Source: Pontiella desulfatans (GTDB taxonomy: Bacteria > Verrucomicrobiota > Kiritimatiellia > Kiritimatiellales > Pontiellaceae). Taken from it: a stretch of 64,000 nucleotides of DNA. The position numbers and the translations under genes were made by a program. The stretch is from positions 930,001 through 994,000 of the forward strand of contig NZ_CAAHFG010000003.1 in assembly GCF_900890425.1 (NCBI RefSeq). Reading direction: 5' to 3'. Positions 46,123-55,000 of this stretch are shown piece after piece. The notes under the pieces are model-generated. The model worked only from the letters and a program-made list of their open reading frames with translations, did not search any database and was not told the origin of the DNA. The stretch's first letter is position 1. Each line of letters starts with the position of its first letter.

Positions 46123-46500
46123 ATGAATGATTTTCTATTTAAAGACGAGGGGTATCAACTGATCGGTGCAGCTTTGGAAGTGTATAATGAGCAGGGGCAT
46201 CATCTTTCGGAGGACATTTATCAGGCTTCCCTGGAAGCTGAACTTCAGCGTCGAAAAATCCCCTATGATCCTCAGTTCCGGTTGGATGTTTATTACAAAG
46301 GGTTCAAACTGAAACCATACTTTATTCCAGACCTCTTCGTTTTTGATGAAATCATTGTTGAGCTGAAGGCTGTAAAACAATTAATTCCTGAGCATGAATC
46401 ACAATTGCTTAACTATCTGGCCATCACCGGCAAAAAAGTTGGCTATCTCATAAACTTTGGCCACAAAGGCACACTGGAATGGAAACGTCTCGTACTTTGA
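46123..46500 (+). CDS. GxxExxY family PD-(D/E)XK nuclease-like protein
   Basis: The 125-residue protein matches the GxxExxY family: HHLSEDIYQASLEAELQ near the start is the name-giving region, and FIPDLFVFDEIIVELKAVK carries the acidic D...ExK core of PD-(D/E)XK nucleases. GYLINFGHKG is the usual C-terminal strand. Length is normal for the family. The biological role of these proteins is not established. It is isolated from the metabolic genes, lacks an obvious ribosome binding site, and is framed by inverted hairpin repeats, so it looks like cargo of a small repeat-bounded unit. Confidence 0.88.
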   Translation: MNDFLFKDEGYQLIGAALEVYNEQGHHLSEDIYQASLEAELQRRKIPYDPQFRLDVYYKGFKLKPYFIPDLFVFDEIIVELKAVKQLIPEHESQLLNYLAITGKKVGYLINFGHKGTLEWKRLVL

Positions 46501-46502
46501 GG

Positions 46503-46550
46503 CAGAAATTTAAGCGATTAGCGACGCGGCGCAGCCGGGATAAATTTCTG
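46503..46550. repeat. right hairpin of the GxxExxY cassette
   Basis: Stem CAGAAATTTA (46503-46512) with TAAATTTCTG (46541-46550). The loop begins AGCGATTAGCGAC (46513-46525), the complement of the core in the left hairpin. It starts two bases after the gene stop and could also end transcription. Confidence 0.65.
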
Positions 46551-46707
46551 TCGCCCATTCGTGTCGGATCTGTGGGCAAAACAACCCTATTCTGAATAGT
46601 CTAATCCAGTGCCGGAACGCACTTCCGTGAAGAACCCGATTTTGCGGCATCTGCTGCAGTTTTAAAGCATCGAGGTTTCAGCTTTCAAATCTTGCATCTA
46701 CAGTAAA

Positions 46708-48039
46708 CTAGGCCGTTCCCGAATCTAGGATCATGGGGTAATGTTGCCGGTTTCCAAGGTGAGGCGTGGAATATAGGGGCCAGAATATCAGTTTCTGTTC
46801 GGGCAGTTCTTCGTAGGGGCCATCACGCAAAACCCAGCCTTGTTCGCAGTTGGGGTATGTTTTCAGGCAGAGGTGCAGGCTTTTCAGGCGACCAGACGGC
46901 CCCGATTTGACCTCAACCGGATAAATCCGTCCGTCGCGGACCGCCAGATAGTCCACTTCTGCATTGGCGCTGCGGGCTGTTCTTGACCAATAATGAAGAT
47001 TTTCACCGTGCCAGGCCAGTAGCTCTTGCGCAACAAACTGTTCCGCAAGTTGTCCGTTGTAGACCGACAGAAGGTTTTCCTTTCCCACGGCGGCAGAGGG
47101 GGGGATGCCGCATAAATGCTGCATGATGCCGATGTCCAGCATGGCGGCCTTAAACCGTTTTCCGCCATCCGCGCCCAGGGGCAGACCGGACGGGTTTGCC
47201 GAAGCAACCCGCTGCATCAGCTTTGCCTTGCAGAGCAGGTCGAATGCCTTGTGGTTTGTTTTCCCCGTGGCATGTTCATAAAGGCGGGTGTAAAGGATCT
47301 GCTGCCCGACGGTTTTGGCCGCGGTCGCAAAAACCGTGTCCAGACATGTGTAATCGACGGATGGGCGGTATTTTGCAAAATCTTCCCGGTAGGATGTAAT
47401 AATTTCGGAGTGCACTTCGTAGGCCTCCAGCAAGGAGCCGGATTCCCGATATGCCGCAACGGCTTCCGGCATCCCGCCGACAAAAAAATAGTTTCGCAGT
47501 TGCTCATGGATGGCGGTGACAATTTCGGCCGGGTGGCCGCATGGAGGTTCCAGTAATTTTTCCGCCATAACCTCTTTGCCAATGGCCAGCAGAAATTCAT
47601 AGAACGTCATCGGCTGAAGGTGAAGATATTGCACCCGGCCGACAGGAACTGAAATTTCTCCAAAGGCGAATTCAAGCATTGAACCCGCGGCCACCACATG
47701 CAGTTCCGGCATTTGTTCGTAGAAATAGCGCAAGGCGGTGATGGCCCGCGGACAGCTCTGGATTTCGTCGATAAACAAGAGTGTTTTTCCGGGAATAATC
47801 CGGCCCGCGCTCGCTTCGATTACATTCAGCATGACCTCCGGACTGAGTTCTCCCGAGAACGCTCCATGGTAGTGCGGCTGGCTTTCCAGATTGATTTTGA
47901 CGTAACGGTCAAACTGCTTTGCCAGACAATTTTCAACCAGCCAGGTTTTCCCGACCTGTCGGGCTCCCCGGATAATCAATGGTTTCCGTCGGGCTGAATT
48001 CGCCCACTTTATAATTTTTTCTTCGGCGATCCGCTTCAT
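46708..48039 (-). CDS. AAA-type ATPase with DUF4143 domain
   Basis: The 443-residue protein has a Walker A motif in RGARQVGKTW, Walker B in LLFIDEIQ, and AGSMLEFAF/VGRVQYLHLQPMTFYEF, which identify the AAA_14 ATPase module (residues about 15-165). A C-terminal DUF4143 domain (about 215-400) with SRTARSANAEVDYLAVRDGRIYPVEVKSG shows a PD-(D/E)XK-like core. GGAGG six bases before the ATG at 48039 fixes the start over an upstream TTG. Such proteins are widespread in anaerobes, often in many copies, with no proven role. It is on the opposite strand from its neighbours and likely unrelated to glycan use. Confidence 0.9.
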   Translation of the reverse strand: MKRIAEEKIIKWANSARRKPLIIRGARQVGKTWLVENCLAKQFDRYVKINLESQPHYHGAFSGELSPEVMLNVIEASAGRIIPGKTLLFIDEIQSCPRAITALRYFYEQMPELHVVAAGSMLEFAFGEISVPVGRVQYLHLQPMTFYEFLLAIGKEVMAEKLLEPPCGHPAEIVTAIHEQLRNYFFVGGMPEAVAAYRESGSLLEAYEVHSEIITSYREDFAKYRPSVDYTCLDTVFATAAKTVGQQILYTRLYEHATGKTNHKAFDLLCKAKLMQRVASANPSGLPLGADGGKRFKAAMLDIGIMQHLCGIPPSAAVGKENLLSVYNGQLAEQFVAQELLAWHGENLHYWSRTARSANAEVDYLAVRDGRIYPVEVKSGPSGRLKSLHLCLKTYPNCEQGWVLRDGPYEELPEQKLIFWPLYSTPHLGNRQHYPMILDSGTA

Positions 48040-48147
48040 CGTCAACCTCCGGATACAGATAATGCCTGTAAATTATAGGATCAATCCCGAATGTCAATGG
48101 TAATACGTGATTAACAATGCCAAATATCAACTATATTGATGGTTTAA

Positions 48148-48333
48148 ATCGGCAGGATATTCGACATCAGTAGGCAGACGGTTCGAAAACATGTCGAGAA
48201 TCTCTTAAGCCAGTTGCACTCTGAAACCCGCGCTACCGCAGCACTGTTGGCCATGGACGCTCTGTCTGAGTGGACATACGGGTTTCATTCGATCCGAGCC
48301 TGCCCTGATCAACGGCCGCCGCCGCTTTTCTGA
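48148..48333 (+). pseudogene. remnant of a LuxR-type helix-turn-helix protein
   Basis: A 61-codon open stretch after an in-frame TAA encodes FDISRQTVRKHVENLLSQL and then ETRATAALLAMDAL. This is the second half of a LuxR-type helix-turn-helix (ISRQTVRKHVENLLSQL is the recognition helix region). There is no start, receiver or first helix upstream, so it is a decayed C-terminal fragment of a response-regulator-like gene. It directly precedes the box-type promoter of the next gene. Confidence 0.5.
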
Positions 48334-48334
48334 C

Positions 48335-48380
48335 CTGTTCATCTCTCTAGTAGACGGTTTGAAAAGGGACGTGATATAAA
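48335..48380 (+). promoter_or_regulatory. CTG-N9-CTAGTAG box with -10-like TATAAA
   Basis: CTGTTCATCTCT then CTAGTAG (one mismatch to CCAGTAG) at 48335-48353; TATAAA at 48375-48380 is 28 nt after the second half. The modular secreted protein starts about 131 nt downstream. Confidence 0.5.
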
Positions 48381-48483
48381 TGGGACATAGATTGAAAAAA
48401 AGGTTCGGCGGGTGCCGGATCCGATGTCGTGGTTTCCGCCGGGTGGCGGAACCGGAAGTGAATCAGTAAATAGGAGCAATGAG

Positions 48484-51400
48484 ATGAAAAGAGGCATAGT
48501 AGCACTGTTAACAGCCGTTTTCCTGGCCGGTGTCGGTACCGCCCAGGCATATATTGAAACGGATCTGATTATCGATGGAGGGTTCGACTCGTTTGCCGCC
48601 GGCAGCAATAATCCTGATGAGGGAACGAGCCCTTGGGACTCGACGGAAACCGGAAGCGGGATGAGAATGAACGCCCAATTCGGTAATGTAATTTCCCTTC
48701 CGAATGCAATTCAGTGGCAGTGGTACGGAGCCAATTCCGCAACCTTCCAAAATCTGGGAGTCACCGTTCAAAGCGGAAAAGACTATGAAGTAAGTCTTTG
48801 GCACGCGATTGGGACACCGCACGCGACTTATACAGGTGATACGACGTTCAAGGTTTCAATTCTTACGAGCTCGGACCTGGCAGGCCCCTACACGGAGGCC
48901 CTAGCTAGAACCAACGCTTCAACAGGAGTGGAAGACACCATGTACAACTATACGTCTACGTTCACTGCTGCAGAGCTTAGCGGCGTAGTGGGCCAGTACA
49001 TGCAGTTGCGGGTCGGAAAAATCTTTTCGGGCGCTAACGCGCAGTACAGGCTTTGGATCGATGAGGTCAAGTTCGGTCCGACGGGTACGCTGCCGGCGGA
49101 GCATCCCACGCTCGCAAGTTTTGACACCACATTCACCAGTGCTGATTTCATTGTTCCGGAATTGACCGGCTCGTTTAGCGGTGGGAACGGGGTGAAAAAC
49201 AATCACCAATCCACCGATGGAACGTTCGGGTCGGTTGTGAATCCGGGCGCTGACGTCCAGCCCCCCAGCGCGCTAGCTCTCGTTACCGCGACTGAGGGAA
49301 AAAGAACCGTGACGTTAACCATCGATAACACAAGCGCCAAGGATGTTTTCCTCGACGATCTCCATTTTGATTATGGGCGTGCGAGTGATGCTGCTCCTGA
49401 TGCGGTTACGGTTTCCTCTTCCGGAGACATCTCGGCAGGTACATTGACCAATATTACGGGGATCAGCACAAGCTTACTGACAGGCGATGCGGATGATTTC
49501 GACCTGGATTTGACCACCCTTCTGGCAGGCGATAACACGCTGGAACCCGGCGAACAGGCGGTATTCACCGTTTATCTCGAGGGTGCGGCAGGTAGCTGGA
49601 TTGGCACATTTATCGACAACGTACTCGTGGGCGGAACGGTTTCCGATCTTGAGCCGAACGTGTTGCAACTGAATCCTTCGGATGAGCTGGCCATGTCCTT
49701 CCCGGATGCAACCGATATCATTACCAATGATCTTGAAGTTTCCTATCTGGCCGGAAATCCGCCGACCAACGTGAATGTGTCTACCGTGTCCGTGATCAAT
49801 GATGCCTCCGGCGCATTCTCCGTGACTCCGACTTCGTTTGTTTTGAATGATCCGACGCCGTCCAACCAGGTGGTTGAGGTAATCTTCAACAACAATACGG
49901 CGCTGCTTGACCCCAATGAGGTTGCGACCGCCGATGTTCAGATCATTTGGAATGAACTCGGTTCGGCCGTTGTTTCCACATCGACCGTTCCGGTCAGTGC
50001 AACCCGTTTGGGATTCCTTGAGGAAAATGTTATTGCGGCCTTTTATTCCACGGGCGCGTGGAGTGCTGATTCGAGTGGCGGCGGCGATGCGGATATTGCT
50101 ATTAACGGAGTTGATACCGTAGTTAGCGGGATCCAATACGGAAATGGTGGTGCCGGCAGTACGGATACCTCCTACGGCACGCTGTTAGGCGATGCGCCGG
50201 TTATTGGCGGTGCGGGCCAGATGAAAGTGGACTACAACGGCGGCCACATCTATATCGCGGTGACCAATAATACGCAGAGTCCGGTCGAGCTGGATTCGCT
50301 CCATTTCGACGTTGCCAACAAATATGGCGATAATCCCGATGAATCGATCACCGTGACGCTCGACGGCGATCTTGGAAACGGCATTGTTCTCGCCACCGTC
50401 TCCAACCTGATGAACAGCACAAGTGGTCTGGCCGATTACGACGACTATGATGTTGATCTGACCGGTCTGGCTGACAACACGCTGGCAGATGGGGAAGGCA
50501 TTGTCCTGACGTTCACCTATGCAGGAACGGCCATCGGTATGCTCGACAACGTTGCATTGCTCGGCACCGGCATTGCCCCGGCGGTAATGGGTCGTATTGG
50601 AGGTTCTACGGCAACACTGGGTGTTTCCGGACTGGACCTCTCGGCCAGCCAGGATGTCGACCTGATTTATTATGAGGGTGATCTGGAAACCAATGTTGTG
50701 GTGACCGGCGTCAGTTTTGCCAATGAGGATGTTCCCGGTGCATTCAGTGCAGTCGGTTCTTTCCCCGTCCTGTTGCCGACAGCAGAAGTCACCAACAGCG
50801 CGGTCTTCTCTCTGGTATTCGATAACTCCGTGGCCAACCTTCCGGCAGGTGGAAGTGCTGCTGCGGAAGTCATCGTCGAATTTGATGAGCCCGGCGGCGG
50901 TTCCAGAACCTATTCGTTCGATGCCGTTGCCGTTCGTCCTGCGGATGCGCCGAGTGGTGTGATCGCTCTGTTCGACACCGAGTTCCTTGTTCCGGATTCG
51001 GCCTATATCGGCGTGCTCGGTTGGTGGGCAGAGGGCAATGGACTGGAGGGATCCCTGAATAAAGGTTCGGATGACGGCACCTATGGTTCGCTCGCGACGC
51101 CTGCCGCCCCGGTAAACAATGACACATGGAAGTTTACTGGAAACAGCCCTGTCACCACACTGACGATCACCAATAAATCGGTGGCGGCCATTGACCTGTC
51201 GATGCTGCACTTCGATATCGGAGTCTGGTATGCTGGCGTGAATGATTTCACGGTCTCCGTTTCCGGCGACGTGACCGCAAGCAACCTGCTGACCAGCGGT
51301 CTTACCGAACTGGGCGGGAATAATAACAACTACGACGACTATGATCTCGACCTGAGTGTGCTGCCGGACCATACGCTGGATGGTGGCGGATCGGTAACGT

Positions 51401-51879
51401 TCACCTTCGAACTGGAAGCGGTTGATCCGGGAGCCGAGTACATCGGCGTATGGATCGATAATATCGCACTCATGGGTACGGCCGATGTTTATGGCGGCTG
51501 GGCTCCTTATTGGGGATTGACCCCCGGTGTGAACGATGGTCCGAGCGACAACCCGGATGGCGACTCCAAAGACAACCTGATGGAATACGCGACCGGCGGC
51601 GATCCAATGACAGCTGACGCATCTGTTGCTAATACTTGGTTGGTAGAAGACGGTCTTACTACATGGTTCTATCATGTGCATGACGAGCGGCAGGACGATA
51701 CATCCCTGTCGTATGAAGTCGGATTGAAAGAGAACCTCCAATACAGTCCTTCCTGGACGAACGCGGGGCTGATAGAGGTTGGTACAACGATGGGGCCTGG
51801 TTTGTTTAAATCTGTGACCAATGTCACGGATATCGGCAACGTCGAGTTCATCCGCCTGCAGGTTGAACAGAGCAACTAA
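48484..51879 (+). CDS. secreted modular protein with three copies of a beta-sandwich domain (glycan-binding candidate)
   Basis: AGGAG at 48472-48476 fixes the ATG at 48484; the frame is open from 48412. The 1131-residue protein has a signal peptide (MKRGIVALLTAVFLAGVGTAQA), a CBM-like N-terminal domain (IIDGGFDSF... LWIDEVKFG), then three copies of a domain marked by LHFD, DD(Y/F)D-DL and IDN(V/I)-(A/L)-(L/V)-x-G (about 49130-49635, 50025-50575, 50960-51480). These alternate with two immunoglobulin-like modules. The C-terminus (NPDGDSKDNLMEYATGGDP) matches the tails of the GH150-like proteins. No catalytic motif is visible. Shared domains with the GH150-like enzymes suggest a surface binding protein for the same polymer. 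A box-type promoter precedes it. Confidence 0.6.
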   Translation: MKRGIVALLTAVFLAGVGTAQAYIETDLIIDGGFDSFAAGSNNPDEGTSPWDSTETGSGMRMNAQFGNVISLPNAIQWQWYGANSATFQNLGVTVQSGKDYEVSLWHAIGTPHATYTGDTTFKVSILTSSDLAGPYTEALARTNASTGVEDTMYNYTSTFTAAELSGVVGQYMQLRVGKIFSGANAQYRLWIDEVKFGPTGTLPAEHPTLASFDTTFTSADFIVPELTGSFSGGNGVKNNHQSTDGTFGSVVNPGADVQPPSALALVTATEGKRTVTLTIDNTSAKDVFLDDLHFDYGRASDAAPDAVTVSSSGDISAGTLTNITGISTSLLTGDADDFDLDLTTLLAGDNTLEPGEQAVFTVYLEGAAGSWIGTFIDNVLVGGTVSDLEPNVLQLNPSDELAMSFPDATDIITNDLEVSYLAGNPPTNVNVSTVSVINDASGAFSVTPTSFVLNDPTPSNQVVEVIFNNNTALLDPNEVATADVQIIWNELGSAVVSTSTVPVSATRLGFLEENVIAAFYSTGAWSADSSGGGDADIAINGVDTVVSGIQYGNGGAGSTDTSYGTLLGDAPVIGGAGQMKVDYNGGHIYIAVTNNTQSPVELDSLHFDVANKYGDNPDESITVTLDGDLGNGIVLATVSNLMNSTSGLADYDDYDVDLTGLADNTLADGEGIVLTFTYAGTAIGMLDNVALLGTGIAPAVMGRIGGSTATLGVSGLDLSASQDVDLIYYEGDLETNVVVTGVSFANEDVPGAFSAVGSFPVLLPTAEVTNSAVFSLVFDNSVANLPAGGSAAAEVIVEFDEPGGGSRTYSFDAVAVRPADAPSGVIALFDTEFLVPDSAYIGVLGWWAEGNGLEGSLNKGSDDGTYGSLATPAAPVNNDTWKFTGNSPVTTLTITNKSVAAIDLSMLHFDIGVWYAGVNDFTVSVSGDVTASNLLTSGLTELGGNNNNYDDYDLDLSVLPDHTLDGGGSVTFTFELEAVDPGAEYIGVWIDNIALMGTADVYGGWAPYWGLTPGVNDGPSDNPDGDSKDNLMEYATGGDPMTADASVANTWLVEDGLTTWFYHVHDERQDDTSLSYEVGLKENLQYSPSWTNAGLIEVGTTMGPGLFKSVTNVTDIGNVEFIRLQVEQSN

Positions 51880-51905
51880 TCCGCACATAGTGCGGTAAGA
51901 TCATG

Positions 51906-51940
51906 CACCTGCCTTGTGTTTCATCTCCACAAGGCAGGTG
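51906..51940 (+). terminator. rho-independent terminator-like hairpin
   Basis: CACCTGCCTTGTG (51906-51918) and its perfect complement (51928-51940) form a 13-bp stem with a nine-base loop, followed by TTTCGCATTT. It lies 27 bases after the stop of the modular protein. Confidence 0.75.
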
Positions 51941-51971
51941 TTTCGCATTTGATGCAGAATGCGTAGGGTAG

Positions 51972-51992
51972 GGATGGCTCTCCGAGCCGTCC
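51972..51992. repeat. short palindromic repeat before the second GH150-like gene
   Basis: GGATGGCTC-TCC-GAGCCGTCC, one G:T pair, followed by GCAC. It resembles the first arm of the repeat at 42483 in its GGAYG...CGTCCGC frame. Confidence 0.5.
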
Positions 51993-52056
51993 GCACAAAG
52001 GAATGGTTCGGTTTGGCATGCGTTATTGCCGTAGAAGTGAATCAAGGATCGTAAGC

Positions 52057-55000
52057 ATGAAAAAGCGGAAATGGATTGCAGGATTGATTTTGGTGTCAGT
52101 CACGGGGCTGATCGCATCGGTGGCGCAGGCGTCCGTGCCCTCTACAGTCTTTCAGGCCGGCTTCGAAACTTCGACTCTGATTAATGATACGGTTACGGCG
52201 TCCAATCTGGATGCGGGAACGGCGGTCGGGTCATGGACCGTTATAGATGACCAGGAATCGGACATCCGCTCAGGCAGCGGCAACAAGGCGTTATTGGCCG
52301 ATACGGGCACGTACAGCTTTGAGGCAAACTTTTCGGAGACCGCAGTTCTGACCAATAACGGGGTATCCATTTCGCTGGATACCTACATGCGCCGCACCGG
52401 CGATGCATCCTCCAGCGAAAACAACTTGAAGCCGCAGAAAATTGTCGGGCTCGCATCCCATGGCTATGAACTGTTCGATATCCGCATCACCGCCGGGATC
52501 TCGCATGAAAACGGGCAGCGGGTAGGATTTATCGATTCGCTGGGCGTCGAGCGCTATCTCGGCAGTTCCGGGGATGTAAACACCTATTCGGTGGACACGC
52601 CGAACAGCTCCATGTTCCAGACTTTGGAACTCACGTTGCACGAAACAACGATGGATATTTCGTACGACGGGGCCGTGCTGACCAACGGCATCGCCTATCG
52701 AAACCTCGGTATGTCACATCTCCGCAGCATCCGTCTGGCCGGCGTCAATGGCAATACCGGCGCGTTTTATGACAACATCGCCGTGAGCGCTTCCGTGGTG
52801 AGCACGAATGAAAACTGGCCGCGCACTGGTTTTGTGCCGCACAACACGCAGGGTGACAATCTGATTCATGTTCGCACGGCCGACTTTGACGGTGTCGGCG
52901 CGAAGGATTATGTGGTCGCCATGAGCGTCGATGAAAAGCTCATTGCGTTTAACCGCCCGGAGGACATCACCGATCCCGCCGCCGACAACCGGCGCTGGCA
53001 GGTGGATCTGCCGAATTTCGCCATCATGATTGAAACGGCGGATATTGATCAGAACAGCGGTCCGGAAGAGGTGCTGGTTCCCGGTACGGACGGACATCTG
53101 CGTATCTACACCGAAACAGGCGCATTGCGCGGCGATTGGCCGATCAGCGACGGCGCGCTCTATTGCGTCGGCGTCGGGCAGCAGTCGAATGGTGATGCGC
53201 GGATCATCACTGGCGGGGTAGACGGCGACCTCTATTTTTATGACGAAACCGGCTCGCAGATTGGCACCGTTCGTCCGCAAAACGTGGGCATCATCCGCCG
53301 CCTGGCGGTCGGCAATTTTGATGGCGTGGGCGGCGATGAAGTCATGATCTTTTACAGCATGAAGGGTTATGATGCTTATCGCTATATCGAGATCTATGAT
53401 CTGGACACGCTCGTGCGTCCCGCCTATTGGGATCTTACCGAACCGATGGAAGATGATGTGGCCCGAATCAATGCAAGCCCCGGCATGGGGTGGACCGATA
53501 AGCAGACCGCCTGGGTATACGACATGGATGGCGACGGCGACGACGAGGTCGTCGCCAATTGGGGGGTACTGCATCCGGAAAACGGCGGAACCAACACGAT
53601 CCTTTCCGCAGCGCTTCCGGATGGTGAAGATCTCTATCTCTCCGAGTATGAAAATTTCGCTGAAACCACTCCCACGGGGAAATATTTGCTCCAGCAGGGT
53701 GTGCCGGGGAATTTTCATGAGGGTTTCACCAACGCGGAAATGTTCACGCTCTATGGCGATGACCTTTATCTGGTGGACTACGATGTCAGCCGGTCGGTTG
53801 ATGTGGATCGCTTTCGCGTTGTCGACTATAGTTATGCCCACACGCTCTATCACTTTACCGACGGCGCGCGACTCGAGGACCGCAGCGGTGGTCCGGATAA
53901 AATGGTGCTGGCCGGCCCGGCGCACGGGGATGACCATTTTTATGTGGTGGATCTCTCCAGCGGAATGTGGAAAGAGGATGCAAAGCACATCGACGGCAAC
54001 GGTGTGCTCGGTGCGGTGCGCGACACGCTGGATGATTTAGAAGACGACATCGATGCCTTCGACGGCACCGTTGCGGAGGCGGGGCGGATGATCTCTTACA
54101 TCGACTTTTTCGGCACCACTCTAGGCTGGGAGATGACGCAGGAAGCTATTGAATCCTATGCCGACGGCGCGCTGAAGGCCATGCAGGAGGCGCGCGACCG
54201 GCTCGGTGGAACAGAGGGCTACATGCCCGAACGCGTTCGGTTTGTATCCAGCATGTTCGGCACAAAAATCTGGGGCGAGGGGCCGGATTCGACCGATCCC
54301 GATAAAACGGCGGAAGGCGTGGAAGCATTTTGTGCGGCGCTGGCGGAGCGCGGGGTTCATTTCTGTGTATCCCTCGGTCACCATAGTGTGGTGCATATGA
54401 GCCCGGAGACGCTGGCCGACTGTTTCGAGGCTTCAGTGGTTGATGGCGTCTGCTATCTCATGGGGCAGATCGGTGAGCAGGAAAGTGCCGTCCATATCGA
54501 TACCTATAAGCCGCACATGGATGCGGTCATTGAACGCGCGCAGTTGCTTGGGGTCGAACCGCCGCGGCTGATAACGTCGAAAGGGCCAATCTTTTCGGCC
54601 ATGTCGCCGGCGCAGGCCTCCACCTGGTTCCCGGCGTATAAAAAGGTGTTCACGCCGGGCACTGGGTCTTCCAATAACACGCTGCCGGAATTTTTCTATG
54701 CGGAACGGGTGGGGCTCTGGCTGAACGGCGATGTGGATGGCTGGTGCTCCAGCCTGGTCGGCGACAACCTCTCGGGCAACCGCATTGCGGAATGGGGCGG
54801 GGTGCGTAACGGCCACATTGTGCTGAGGCACATGCTTTCGCATCTTTCGCTCGGAGCGGACATCTTTCGCATCACGTCGATCGTTAATTCCGAAAACCCG
54901 CTCTACGAGCGCGGGGACACCACCGATCCGGAACTGGACCTGGCCAATCCTTACCGGCAGGGGGTCTGGAATTTCCTGAAAATGGTTGAGGCGGGTGTGT

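Larger units (their letters stand above)
45982..46580. mobile_element. inverted-repeat-bounded cassette carrying a GxxExxY nuclease gene
   Basis: A perfect 14-bp inverted repeat, TTTGCCCACAGATC at 45982-45995 and its complement at 46567-46580, bounds a 599-bp unit. Inside, each end has a hairpin with the same loop core GTCGCTAATCGCT but different stems (46012-46056 and 46503-46550). The single gene in the unit encodes a GxxExxY protein. Boundaries and mobility are inferred from the symmetry; no transposase lies within. Confidence 0.55.

Noticed and set aside
50185-51888. A 567-codon minus-strand frame opposite the modular protein
   Set aside because: Antisense shadow of a gene with signal peptide, ribosome binding site and repeated domains.
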